This document shows, piece by piece, positions 1 to 9,907 of a stretch of DNA of 64,000 bases. A program made the translations under genes and the position numbers. Position 1 is the first letter of the stretch, and every line of letters begins with the position of its first letter. A model generated the notes under the pieces. That model was not told where the DNA came from and did no database searches. It worked only from the letters and a program-made list of their open reading frames with translations. Source of the DNA: Thereva unica (Eukaryota > Arthropoda > Insecta > Diptera > Therevidae); contig CATLJY010000178.1 in the NCBI GenBank assembly GCA_949987705.1, positions 62,001 through 126,000 of the forward strand. The letters are read 5' to 3'.

Positions 1-56
1 CATATCCTTTCATTTGATACCCATTTCAAAGGGCCGCGGAGCACAATTTCAAAAAT

Positions 57-388
57 CGGGCGCCATTTTGGAACCGCCATCTTGATATTTTTACAAAATG
101 GCCAGATTGCATTGTTATCCAAACTAAACGTGTATGCAAAATTTCAGCTCTATCCGAAACCGGGAAGTGGGTCAAATTTAACTTCCAAGATTTGACGACA
201 AACAGTGTGAGTAAAATAAAAGCGGGCGCCATTTTGGAACCGCTATCTTGATATTTTTACAAAATGGCCAGATTGCATTGTCATCCAAACTAAACGTGTA
301 TGCAAAATTTCAGCTCTATCCGAAACCGGGAAGTGGGTCAAATTTAACTTCCAAGATTTGACGACAAACAGTGCAAGTTAAATAAAAG
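57..388. repeat. Two-copy tandem repeat, 166-bp unit
   Basis: Two head-to-tail copies begin at 57 and 223 with the same start (cgggcgccattttggaacc), a period of 166 bases, and differ at only a few positions. Each unit contains the words gccagattgcattg and ccgggaagtgggtcaaattt. Nothing coding is convincing in either strand. It may be the edge of a longer array or a mobile element that begins outside the window. Confidence 0.9.
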
Positions 389-710
389 AATTTAAAAATG
401 CACGCACAAAGTGACCGAGTTTTTTTAAGTCAGTTATGCCGCCAAAAATCTACACAAACGCTTGTTTTTCTCTGTTTCTCATTCGCTTCACTGAAACGGC
501 ATTTTTGTCAATCATAGGCTACTCAGCTCTACGTTGATGCTCACAAAAAATTCAAATTTTCCAACGGCTTTTTAAAATTCGAAAAATTAAAATCGCTATA
601 ACTTTTTTATTCGTGAATCGATTTCGTTGAAATTCTTTATTACAAAACTATGCCATAAAAAGAACATTTTCTGAAAATTTAAACGAAATCGGTCCACGAA
701 CAAAAAAGCC
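389..710. other. No gene seen, AT-rich spacer
   Basis: No recognisable coding or structural feature. The last 10 bases lead directly into the MITE that follows. Confidence 0.6.
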
Positions 711-943
711 TTAAGCCGCGTCTCCACCAACCGAACATGTTCGCCGAACAGTGTTCGACAGACATTGGTGATGTCCGCCGAACATTGTTCGGTGTTGTAG
801 CGAACATTGATTTGTTCGCCGCTATTGAGCTATTGAAAATGTTCGCCGAACATGTTTGGAAACCAAATGTGGAATGTTTGTCCGTTTTTATGTTCGCGAA
901 CACTGTTCGGCGAACATGTTCGGTTGGTGGAGACGCGGCTTTA
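711..943. mobile_element. Harbinger-type MITE, TTA target duplication
   Basis: A 227-bp element (714-940) has terminal inverted repeats of about 44 bases that start agccgcgtctccaccaacc and are nearly perfect. It is flanked on both sides by TTA (711-713 and 941-943). Inner sequence repeats the word gttcgccgaacatg in both orientations, so the single strand would fold into a long hairpin. It has no coding capacity. A 3-bp TTA duplication is the rule for PIF/Harbinger transposons, so mobilisation by a Harbinger transposase is the likely history (inference). Confidence 0.88.
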
Positions 944-996
944 GCGTGTACAAACTTTTTGTTTGCCTATTAATATATGTATAAGATAAGCCTTAC

Positions 997-1141
997 CTTT
1001 CTCTATTCTTTGGCTGTCCTATCTGGTGGAACCAAACTGTTCAGCTGACCACTCGCCTTTTCCCAGAAACTCGAAATTTCGCTGGGCGCTTCTGTGTTGA
1101 ATCCTTTAGCAATTTTTGCATTGGTTTTCATAACCCCCACT
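997..1141 (-). pseudogene. Myb/SANT-like DNA-binding domain remnant
   Basis: Reading the minus strand from an ATG at 1131 gives a 42-residue peptide with AKIAKGFNT, SSFWEKASGQLNSL and PPDRTAKE. This pattern resembles the Myb/SANT-like domain proteins that accompany Harbinger elements and other insect DNA-binding proteins. The next codon, expected to be Trp (KEW), is TAG at 1003-1005. Two codons later the reading frame meets aag|gtaagg, a good splice donor near 996. The fragment lies close to a Harbinger-type MITE, but whether it is transposon- or host-derived cannot be told. No downstream exon was found. Confidence 0.45.
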
Positions 1142-1457
1142 AAATGAGCATAAATTACTCCCTTTTAAAGAATTAATTATTTGTTAATAGTGTTTATTTG
1201 GTAAATTTTATAATTCAATTACTTACATATTTCCAAATTTAATTACACAATTATTGCTAACAATCACCGTAAAAAACCAACTGCCGCAAACAAAACTTAA
1301 CGTTTCACAAAAGCACTGGGAACTGCCGCCGCACGTTTTGAACGATGTCGAAAAAACAATTTCGAATTTAGCGTTTGTCTTTTTCCCCTGCTGCGTTTAC
1401 AACGATACCAAAATTGAACGTCTGGCGTTGCGTTCGCGTTTACGTTTTGGGCGATAA
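1142..1457. other. No recognised gene
   Basis: AT-rich to 1250, then a slightly more GC-rich stretch with a short open frame that matches no family I know. It ends where the Helitron reading frame opens after a stop at 1455. Confidence 0.5.
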
Positions 1458-2293
1458 GCCCCAATATCTCGTGAAAGCGTTTATAGCGCCCTGAGATGGT
1501 TGATTGCGAATAATCCGCTTTACAAATACGTCCATATTGATGAATATGCCCAAATCAATGAGCAAGACTTAATACGGCTTACTGAGACTGAAATAGCCAG
1601 AGACATAGAGCTTCACGAAAAAGTAAATAATGCGTTCGTTCCCATTAATAATGTTGCCAAGATAGTTCGAGCATCGTGGCATCAAGGTGACGAAAACATA
1701 TTTACTTCAGGCTATGCCGGCATTCAATGTAGCGCCATATCAATGGCCAATATTTTGCGAGCCGCAATTCTAGACCCAAGCCGATGGTCTACAAATACAC
1801 TGAACAATATAATGATAGAAGGTGATTCCCTTTATTCCAAAATACGAGCCCTATTACAACCGCACGAACTCAATGAAACTGGATACTTAGAAGTGCGAAA
1901 TTTTCACGTTGTCAGGGACAATATACGTATGTACGATAGGTTCAGTATGATAGCGATACGCTTCTATTTGGTAGTATGCAAGATGTTGTCAATGAAAACA
2001 ATATTGGAATGACCTTGTTTGAAGCATTGACTCAACTGTTTGACAACCATGTGGCAGGTATGTTAACAGCCTCCCAGAAATCAGTTAGCGTATTTAAGAA
2101 TGGTGAGAAATACTATTTCGCTGATTCTGATTGCTGTGGTCCTAAAGGAGCACCAATTGCGGGCAATGGCAAAGCGTGTGTTATAGAATGTGACCCCTTA
2201 CGAGAACTTTGCCGTATCTGTAAACGAAACCTCGGGTCGCGCAATATTGTGTACACACTCACATACGTCAACGTGCATTACAGTCAATCATGA
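1458..2293 (+). pseudogene. Helitron pre-Rep and cysteine-protease-like region
   Basis: The frame starts after a stop at 1455 and reads SVYSALRWLIANNPLY, a signature seen near the N-terminus of insect Helitron proteins. It continues to a protease-like block: WHQGDENIF, then GIQCSAISMAN (Gln-Cys of a C76/OTU-like fold). A frameshift near 1940-1970 moves the frame to QDVVNENNIGMTLFEAL and YFADSDCCGPKGAP, then GKACVIECD. The position that normally holds the catalytic His (DSH..G..G) reads DSD here. The protease assignment is by motif pattern. Function is lost through the frameshifts. Confidence 0.6.
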
Positions 2294-3723
2294 TATTGGC
2301 GCTCAAGAAATACCTCAAATGTGCCCTTCAATGCAGCACGAGATCTCGGGCACAAGAACAGCAGTTGCCGTTATACAAACATCTGTAATGTTGTCTGTAG
2401 ATAACGCACAACCTGATGTCGGAGATGAGCTTGAAGTGTCCCACAACGTTAATGAAATTAGAAGGAAGACAAGCGATAACATTGTCAATGAAGCCCATGA
2501 GATAAAAGCGGAAGAATTTGCGCGGTACCAACTTTTTCCGAAAGGTAAAAATGGGTTGAAAGAAAGCAGACCTGTGAATAAAAGTCCATTGGACTACTAT
2601 CAGTTCCGTATTTTAGGCGAAGACTCTAGATTTCAGCGTAACGACAACCTTTTCTATGCTCTCTCCATGTTTGAGTACTATCGAGTAAAGTCAACAATCG
2701 CCGCATGTGCGAGAAAAGTAGAAGGTGAAAACGGGAACAAAATAGAGGACCTGCATTTATATTTGAAGAATCTAAGAGGTTCTGCTGCTTATTGGCGTAG
2801 CGCGCTTAGTGATTTAATAGCACAGATAAGATGTCTAGGTCCTCCAAACTATTTTGTTACATTGAGTTGCAATGACCTCTACTGGACTGACATGAGGAAA
2901 GTCCTTCTTATGGCTGACGGTAAGCAAAATGTTGATCCACTCAGTTTAGATGTCAATGAAACTCAACGCTTGATTGAATTGTACCCAGTTGCCGTGAGCA
3001 GACACTTTATGGTACGCGTGAATGCGTTGATGCGTTTTCTTAAAACTGACATTGGAATATTCGGCAGCAGAATAAAAGATCATTGGTGGCGTATTGAGTT
3101 TCAGAATAGAGGGAGTCCGCATCTGCATATGGTTGCCTGGGTTGAAAATCATCCATCTGTTGAGACTCCGGAAGGAATAGCTCACATTGACTCAGTGTGT
3201 AGTTCAACTATTGCCCCAGAAGACCCAGAATTGCAGGAATTGGTAAGGAAATGTCAGATGCATCATCACACTACTACATGTTTTAAAAATAACACCACAA
3301 ACATATGCCGATTCAACTTTCCTCGTGAGGAGTGCACAGAGACACATGTTATTGATCCTTCTAGTGACGAATTCATTCGTAATGGTGGAAGAATATGTGT
3401 GCTACAACAAAGAAATAATGATCGTTGGGTCAACAATTACAACCCTAAATTTCTTAAAATGTGGAAAGGTAACATGGACATTCAACCATACGGCACAAAC
3501 GAGTCAATTGCGTACTACATTGCTAAATATGTAGCCAAATCAGAACCTACAAACTTGGACGGCGAAATAACACGAGCTATTCAACAAATTAGGAGAGAAG
3601 AAACTCACGTGTCTCGTAAACTATTCAAAATATGTATGCGCATATTAAATAAAAGAACGCCAAGTTTCAGCAGCCCAGTGGGAAAAATTGGGAGCGATGC
3701 ACAGGGGAGTGTACTTGGAGCAC
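2190..3723 (+). pseudogene. Helitron Rep (HUH endonuclease) domain
   Basis: About 510 residues read without a stop. Diagnostic blocks in order are YQLFPKGKNGL, LDYYQFRILGED, FYALSMFEYYRVKS, LYLKNLRGSAAYW, LGPPNYFVTLSCNDL, then GSPHLHMVAW (the HxH metal-binding motif of HUH nucleases) and IAYYIAKYVAKSEP, which carries the two catalytic tyrosines. These residues look intact. The frame runs on for about 25 codons into unrelated sequence and stops at 3800; real homology ends at about 3723. The SF1 helicase is missing, so the product could not be a complete RepHel. Confidence 0.85.
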
Positions 3724-4010
3724 TCTCAAGGGAGCTTTCTTGGAGTTTTCATAAATTTTATATAAAAAAAGAAAACGGGCAATTATCCTCATGCCCATAA
3801 AATGTGACATTAGCAAACTCAATAGCCCGGCTCTCGTTCGATACGGAGGACAAGCAGCTTTGGAAGTTGATAGAGTTTAGTTGGGGGACTGCTTTGGTAA
3901 AGCCACTCTCGGGCTTGGAAAGAAAAAGGCAATTGCAAAAGATAAACAAAATAAAAGCTTTTCGATACCGGATTACATACCCACAGGCGCCCAAGAATAT
4001 TTCTTTTTTA
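3724..4010 (-). repeat. Internal scrap of the CCCAGTAGG MITE family
   Basis: The sequence matches the interior of the elements at 13662-14324 and 57039-57694, beginning at ctcaagggagctttcttgg and ending near gcgcccaagaatatttc. It includes the shared block with agcccggctctcgttcgat. Neither terminal inverted repeat is present. It sits exactly between the broken Helitron and the broken hAT element, so it marks a rearrangement breakpoint or an old insertion whose ends were lost. Confidence 0.75.
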
Positions 4011-4011
4011 A

Positions 4012-4757
4012 AAAGCTTTTGAAAAATATCCGCTCCAGTACATCTTTCTTTTAACGGTTCACAAAAAAGTAGTTCTTCATGTAATTTCAAAAAAAAAAAT
4101 CTAATAAACAGCATTAACTGAGCAAAGTTGGCAATATCTGTGCTTTCATCTAATTGTAGAGCAAATTTTCCACATTGAGTGATCTGTTTTAATAATTTTT
4201 TTTTTTAATTATCGGCAATAATGTCGATTCGCCTGGCAACGGTATTGGCCGACAAAGGAATAGATTTTAGTTTTTGAGCATATTCCTCTCCGTGAATTAT
4301 TTCCACCATTTTTATTGCTGCAGAAAGAAGAAGTGTTTCGCCAATTGCGTGTGGCTTTTTATCTTTTGCTATTAAGTAAGAAACCTCAAGAGAGGCGTTT
4401 AAACATTTGTCATTAAGTGTAACAACTTTTTCTACTCGACTGACTAGCTTGAGTATTACATGTTTTTAAACGTTGTTCAAAAAATTGCAGGGGTTTGTCT
4501 CCATGCTCTGGATGTTTTGTTTTAAAATGCCTTGTTAACATTGACGGCTTCATACAACCATTAGAAAGCATTTCAGAACATAAAACACAGGTAGGACGAA
4601 CCTCATGGTTGACTACCTTAACTGTAAAACTAAATTTTAAGAAAGATGGTTGATAGTTTCGAATTTTATGGCTTAACGTTGTTTTACTTGTTGCAGGGCT
4701 ATTACAGTTTGGTGGTTTCGCGCCTGAAGTAGATGCACCGTCAGAATATTCATCCAT
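4012..4757 (-). pseudogene. hAT transposase, N-terminal half (ZBED/SCAND3-like)
   Basis: From ATG at 4757 the frame gives SFLKFSFT, then a BED-type zinc finger: CVLCSEML with RHFKTKHPEHG supplying the histidines, then PLQFFEQRL. After a break at about 4415 the next frame continues with EVSYLIAKDKKPHAIGETLLL and SANTVARRID, then LQLDESTDIANFAQLMLF, which holds the first catalytic Asp of the hAT DDE triad, and KLHEELLFCEPLKER. This block order is typical of the Charlie/ZBED5/SCAND3 group. There is an in-frame stop after the IIADN block and the C-terminal dimerisation region is absent. Confidence 0.8.
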
Positions 4758-5219
4758 TATGAAGGGTCTAAACTCAATAGTGCTCGTAATTATAAATTCT
4801 TCTAATACACATCGTTATCTTTCCACAATTCCAATTAAATTCACTATTACGATGAGAAACAGAATCGCCAAAATAAAACAAAAGCTTTGCGCACTGATGA
4901 CCACTAGACTTGAAAACTGAGCTGCTGGGTTTTAATCAAGCGTATTCTGAATTTCGCTAGGATTGATTCTAATGAAATTTTCTTATATCGGTAGCATAAA
5001 TTCAAATATTTCAACGGAATCGATTCCAGCGAAATACATAATAGGCTTGTATAATGCAGAGTCGCCGGTTAAAAAATTTCGACAAAAATTTGTTTTTCAG
5101 TTAAAAATTGTATGCCCGCGAGAGAAAATAAAGTAGTATTTTGAAAAGGAATGTGGCGTACCCCCCAGAATTTTTTGCGTACCCCTCGGGGTACGCGTAC
5201 CACACTTTGGAGACCACTG
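4012..5219 (-). mobile_element. BED-finger hAT element, 5' half
   Basis: Transcribed leftwards. The 5' terminus is at 5219, where the minus strand begins cagtggtctccaaagtgtgg, a hAT-like end (CAGTGGTCTCCAA). A palindrome gcgtacccctcggggtacgc lies at 5178-5197, just inside the end. About 440 bases of leader precede the transposase start at 4757. The 3' half and 3' end are missing, cut off at about 4012 by the MITE scrap. The outside flank gattagat is a candidate 8-bp duplication that cannot be checked without the other end. Confidence 0.8.
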
Positions 5220-5323
5220 GATTAGATAGTAAAAAAAAACTATTTTTTTAAGGACCGCGTGCGGATGTCGGAGTCACCAATTATAGTTTTATTCCGATTA
5301 AAATGAAAGCCACTGGATAAAAC

Positions 5324-5550
5324 TAAGGCCCCTGTGCTGAATGTCGAGTCGTGATTTGTGACAAGTTTTTTGAGTTGAAGAAGGTGCCGTTTCAGTCGAA
5401 TTGCGACTTTCAGCATAGGGGGCTAAACTCGCACTTAGCACTTCCACTCTAGGCCACTATGCTGAAAATCGTAATTCGATTAAAACGTCACTTTCTTCAA
5501 CTCAAAAACTTGTCACAAATCACGACTCGACATTCAGCACAGGGGCCTAA
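5324..5550. mobile_element. Harbinger-type MITE, TAA target duplication
   Basis: Element 5327-5547 (221 bp) has inverted repeats of about 60 bases starting ggcccctgtgctgaatgtcg on each strand, flanked by TAA at 5324-5326 and 5548-5550. The end resembles that of the Harbinger element at 36992 (GGCCTGTGCAAATTGG). It is non-coding and fold-back. Subterminal copies of tttcagcataggggc and its complement lie inside. Confidence 0.88.
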
Positions 5551-5850
5551 ACTTTATTATTTATTACTTGTCAATGTTACATTAATATGGAACTTTACAC
5601 AATATTCAATAAGAATTATATGTCGCGATACAATGTGATTTATTTTTATAGCGGGACTAAGTGGACCGGGTTGCACGACTGTGGTACGAGAAGTGGGAAA
5701 AGGAGATGCCGGAAATTGGCTAGATCAATATGGACGGGGGAAACGACAAGATCGCTGAACTTTGCGTTCGGTGATCGATTGAGTGTTCCGACTGATCGTT
5801 TTGATCGTGTCGGAAGTTGTTGTGTGACATTGCGTAAAGTTTGGTAATTA
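5551..5850. other. No recognised gene
   Basis: Contains an 86-codon open frame with no family features. I see nothing to support a gene. Confidence 0.5.
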
Positions 5851-5854
5851 AACT

Positions 5855-6240
5855 TTACGCGGTCACTACACTATCATAAAATGATGATTTAACTTTCCTG
5901 ATGATGGAATTACAGGAGTTTCTCAATTTGATGTACTCACGACGAAGTGGCGAACGTCTGTATGCTCTATATGCGGCTTCTTTAGCTTTGATTGCATTCA
6001 TACATTCCCTATTGAACCATGTGTTCGCCCTAGGCTTCACAGATTTGGTAGAGAGAGGGATGAATAAGCGCATACCCGCTCGTGTAATTTTGGTGACACA
6101 GAGGGCCGCATAATTCGCATAGGTCTTATGTCACGTCATGCAAATGGCTGCAATAATCGATGAGAACATGCTACTCGGAGTGGATAGCTCGCTATAAATC
6201 GCCTCTCTAGATAACAACGGACTTCCGCATACAATTGTCT
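5855..6240 (-). pseudogene. LINE fragment, endonuclease-RT linker
   Basis: The minus strand reads NTWFNRECMNAIKAKEAAY, then SPLRREYIKLRNSCN and IIRKVKSSFY. This W-x-C..A...K..AY..Y pattern is the linker between endonuclease and reverse transcriptase in jockey/I-type non-LTR elements. Upstream sequence to about 6240 reads like decayed endonuclease C-terminus. The RT itself is not present next to it. Confidence 0.6.
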
Positions 6241-6339
6241 AATCGTGATCTTCTAATTTTGGATTAGGCCATAAATAATTAAATTTTTCCAATTGCATAA
6301 ATTGAGGTCGACGTGGAGGGGTTAAACTACTTTCATCAA

Positions 6340-6610
6340 CTCGTTATAAAAACAGTAATTTTACCTTTTTCTTGTTTTTAGTGCAAAGTTTGAAGTTGTT
6401 CTAACAGTTTCCCCAATCCACACAGCATCACCACAACTTTGGTGATGACCTGGATTTCCGGAGCGTTTCCTTTGTCTACCCACTATCTTCTGGGCTTAAC
6501 ATTTTGGTACAGGATCCACTTTTCATCTCCAGGCCACAATTCGGTCCAAAAAAATTTATTTCTGAGACGTGACAGCAAGGTAGTGCTTCGAGCTTGTTTC
6601 ACTGTGCTCT
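6340..6610 (-). pseudogene. mariner transposase fragment
   Basis: On the minus strand GDEKWILYQNVKPRR, a stop, then WVDKGNAPEIQ and TKVVVMLC match the mariner core around the second catalytic Asp (…GDEKW.LY….R..W…G…, followed by K.mLc.WWD). The line is cut directly after MLC, with only faint similarity beyond (LLEQLQTLH). A TAG occurs where the family has a Gln or Ser before WVD. No terminal repeats could be tied to it. Confidence 0.65.
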
Positions 6611-7890
6611 AAGTTTAACTTTGTTTATTTTTCTAAATTAATTTTAATTCGACTTTTCATATTGCACTTATATTTTTAGAAAATTATTCCTTTAATGTAT
6701 TGATTAAGAGCTTTAAACAGTCGTAGTTACAAGTATAATAATTATTAAATTTTAGGTAAAATGTAAAATAAAGAATAGATCTTATTGCAATTGCCTCAAC
6801 GGGAAAAGTTTCCGTATGAGGATAGTAAAAAGAAGAAAGGTTAATATATTTTCGATCACACATTGTGCCACATTGTTGTTGGTAGTTCTTGTTTTGCACA
6901 ACGAACTTGCCTTAAGTGGTGCTACCTTTCAGGCATGTAGGTGGAAATATTATCATCTGCGCTGTTTTATCTCCCATAAAGATAAAATCCATGTAAAGCT
7001 CATGATAATCTATTGTACATACGGAAAGTATATGTCTAGCGTGCCTGCAAAATTTGTATAACTAAGGGGACCCAGTTTCATTTCACCCTTTAGAAATTAC
7101 TTGGGAACTTCATAAAGGAGAATCAAAAGACAATAACTGTGGAAAACTTTTGATGGTATCCAAAGAAGACGACTTGTCATAATAGCGACCCTTAGCACTT
7201 CTATAACCTTTTTACTAGGGCTCTATGAAAGTTTTAGCCAGAGATATAGGTTTTATTGGATACATAATTCACTCCCTGAGTACCATTCGGGAACGCAACA
7301 AAATAAGGGGACGATAAATTTCTTTGATAGTAACAAACAATGCTGCCACGACGGCTGAGTGACTATTTGGAGCAGTTTTTATCACACCGAGTTGTGTAAT
7401 GCAAAAGTTTTCTCTCCTAGGATGCTTGTTGTGATAAAGAATTTCTTCTTGTCTTTGGGACATAAATGTTCTACGTTGAAAATCGTCCTGTGTTGCTTTT
7501 GTTTACACGCGTTCCCATCACCTTTTTTGGTAGTAACATTCCTGATTTATGGTTCCGTTTGCTAAGAAAACCCAGTAAAAACCTTCATTACATTGAACAC
7601 TTGGCAGTAGCAAAAATACATGCCCTATCTTTTTTCAAGCAAGTCCCTTTTTCGTAAAATCAATTTATAGGAAAGACATGATTGTGTGGTACAGACAGGG
7701 CATTGCACGGGTAATTATGGGATTCAATTTTACTAACTTGATTTTTATTGGAAATGAGTAATTGTAATTTTTTAAGGAAGCTGGGGCATTATTTGCCTTC
7801 AAAGGTAAAATTGTTACGAATAGGTCAGTTTGCTTTATGTAGACTATTTTAAAATATGAAGAAAACTTAAATGTTCCAAGCCCCTGAGGG
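6611..7890. other. No recognised gene, 1.3 kb
   Basis: AT-rich sequence with only short open frames lacking known motifs. No repeat pairs or terminal inverted repeats were seen by eye. Confidence 0.5.
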
Positions 7891-7897
7891 GTGAGAT

Positions 7898-8822
7898 GTA
7901 TTAGAACCACTGACATATAGTAATGGACTGCTGATTGACGATGCTGAATGGCACCAATTTTCTCCAGAAATAGAAAACCTTTTTTATGCACAAAAAAAAA
8001 TTCTTGGACTATAGGAGAAAATAAGTGATAAGATGTTTGTTATAATTAACGGAAATAAATTTCCATCACTCATTTTTATTTATTAGCAGTTTTTCATTAA
8101 ATAAATGTATTTATTCCAAAACCGTGACGGTTATTTCCCCTGTTTAACGAAGTTTTCAAAATAGCTCAAGAGTGAGACAGAAGAACGAAAACTATACCTG
8201 TCTATTTTTTTCTAATTATGTTTATATTGCTGACATGCGCTGACGATTACAGTTCATTGGGATTTAACGTGGGAGCGAGGCAGGAATAGTTTTTGGTGCC
8301 ATTTTTGTGTATGGGATTTTGCTCATTTAGCAGTCCATTACTATGTATATTACCACGTTTATAAGCGGAGTTTCACTCCCGGATCTTCAGTCCAAAGTAA
8401 AACTCCCGATGGGTTTATAAGCAATGGGAGTGAAAATCCAAAATACTTTCTGGTTTGAAATGACAGCTCCAAGCTCAAATTTAAAATCATAGCAAAGACA
8501 AATTGTAAACCCAATGTTTAATTTAATGTATTTAAAAAATCAATTATTAAAGAAAAAAACTATTGTAGCAAAATAAAACACCCAGCTTCTTCTTTACTAA
8601 GTTTTCCCCCCTTGGAAAAAAATCTCACTCCAAGTCAGCGTTTATAAGCACAACATAAACCGGGATCGAAGTTTCACTCCAGCTTTTTCTTCGGGAGCGA
8701 AAATCCAAGTTCTGGAGTTTCACTCCCAGTTTATAAGCGGTGTTTCACTCCGGATCGAAACTTCCATCCGGAGGGAAACTCCGCTTATAAACGTAGTATA
8801 TGTCAGTGATTAGAACACTCTT
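7898..8822. mobile_element. Older inverted-repeat element, split by a younger one
   Basis: The left arm near 7905-7960 reads cactgacatatagtaatggactgct and, about 20 bases later, aatggcaccaa. The reverse complement of the right arm gives the same words in the same order, but the right arm is interrupted: its outer part lies at 8799-8822 and its inner part at 8280-8352, with the younger element 8353-8796 between. Central sequence is AT-rich and non-coding. Exact ends and target duplication were not resolved. Confidence 0.55.
8351..8798. mobile_element. TA-flanked MITE with subterminal repeats
   Basis: Element 8353-8796 (444 bp) has inverted repeats of about 30 bases; both ends read acgtttataagcggagttt. 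It is flanked by TA at 8351-8352 and 8797-8798, the duplication made by Tc1/mariner-type transposases. Inside, gtttataagc plus a word like gagtttcactcc recurs four or more times in both orientations, a typical cluster of transposase-binding repeats. No open frame fits a transposase, so it is non-autonomous. Confidence 0.8.
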
Positions 8823-8961
8823 CTGACATGCAAGCGGCTACACCTTTGTTTTTTTTTTTTGCATTTATAAATTACACATCTTTAGTTACTAGTGATATAG
8901 CTTCTTATTATTCGTAGATGGCCCTTCAGTTCTAGGTCCTCTAGTCTCTTCTTCCAGATGA

Positions 8962-9365
8962 GTGTACGTCTTGCTGGTTCTCCCCAGTAGTGTGTTATAC
9001 GAAGTTTCGGCATATCTTCTAGCATGTCATCCATCTACTTATTTCTTTGAGGTCCTACGCGTCTTTTATTTGAAAATCTTGGCTAGCATTCTTTCCTCCG
9101 AAGTCAACATCAGCCCGCTGAGCCACCGTAGGAATGTAGCAGCACTGCAGCACTTTTATCGTGTAGTGTACGTCTTGCTGGTTCTCCCCAGTAGTGTGTT
9201 ATACGAAGTTTCGGCATATCTTCTAGCATGTCATCCATCTACTTATTTCTTTGAGGTCCTACGCGTCTTTTATTTGAAAATCTTGGCTAGCATTCTTTCC
9301 TCCGAAGTCAACATCAGCCCGCTGAGCCACCGTAGGAATGTAGCAGCACTGCAGCACTTTTATCG
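8962..9365 (+). repeat. Perfect 204-bp tandem duplication inside a LINE frame
   Basis: Two copies start at 8962 and 9166 with gtgtacgtcttgctggttct, a period of 204 bases (68 codons). I see no difference between them until 9365. Because 204 is a multiple of three, the open frame runs through both copies. The lack of differences suggests a recent duplication or an assembly artefact. Confidence 0.9.
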
Positions 9366-9384
9366 CTACTATCATAAGGTGTCT

Positions 9385-9907
9385 TCGATGACTGTTCTAT
9401 CTCAAACTGGAGCAGATCAGCAATTTGTGTTCGTTGAAACTTTTGACAGATCTTTTCTGCTTCCATTGGCCTTGCTGTGTTTTTTGAGCCTGTTCTGGGT
9501 TGAGAACTCTCACTTATTCTGCTCTACCAAATTTGTAGGAGCAGGCAGAGCAGCCAAATTCTTCTTCTTCTTTTTTCTTTTGACAATTGCCAAAACGAAA
9601 ATAAGAAAAGTCGGAAAATTTATTTATGAATGATTTATTCGGAAAATACTTGGAAATATTAAATAATAAACATTAGATTTTATAGAAATAACATTTCGAT
9701 GCTTTTCAATTGTTTTAATTGGTATATAATTCTTCTTTTAAAATTGACATTCGTATCTAACCTCTAAAGGCCAAAATTGCAGCAAAGTTGAGCAGTGTTT
9801 TTTGAGATTGTTGCTATTTTCTGATTTTTTCTGCTCTGACATCAATTAGGCAGCTGCTCCCAATTGATCTGCTCAGCTCTGCTCTGAACTTTTTAAGCAG
9901 TCATCGA
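9385..9907. mobile_element. MITE inserted in the LINE, possible TCGA duplication
   Basis: Sequence 9389-9903 (515 bp) starts tgactg and ends cagtca and is bracketed by tcga on both sides (9385-9388 and 9904-9907). Removing it joins a continuous LINE reading frame. Inside each end the words gagcagatca and gagcagagc recur, with a gatctgctc complement on the right. It is non-coding except for the read-through of the LINE frame. The short palindromic target makes the exact duplication length ambiguous. Confidence 0.7.

Larger units (their letters stand above)
1458..3723 (+). mobile_element. Helitron remnant, Rep without helicase
   Basis: This segment carries the N-terminal half of a Helitron RepHel-type protein: a conserved pre-Rep region, a cysteine-protease-like domain and the HUH Rep nuclease, in three overlapping frames. 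Rolling-circle Helitrons use Rep to nick and rejoin DNA and a fused SF1 helicase to unwind it. The helicase is absent here because the frame ends abruptly at about 3723, where an unrelated repeat begins. The 5' terminus and the CTRR-type 3' terminus were not identified, so the element is truncated at both ends. Confidence 0.85.

Noticed and set aside
7665..7991. 108-codon minus-strand frame
   Set aside because: No motif, AT-rich, no neighbouring element structure; likely chance.
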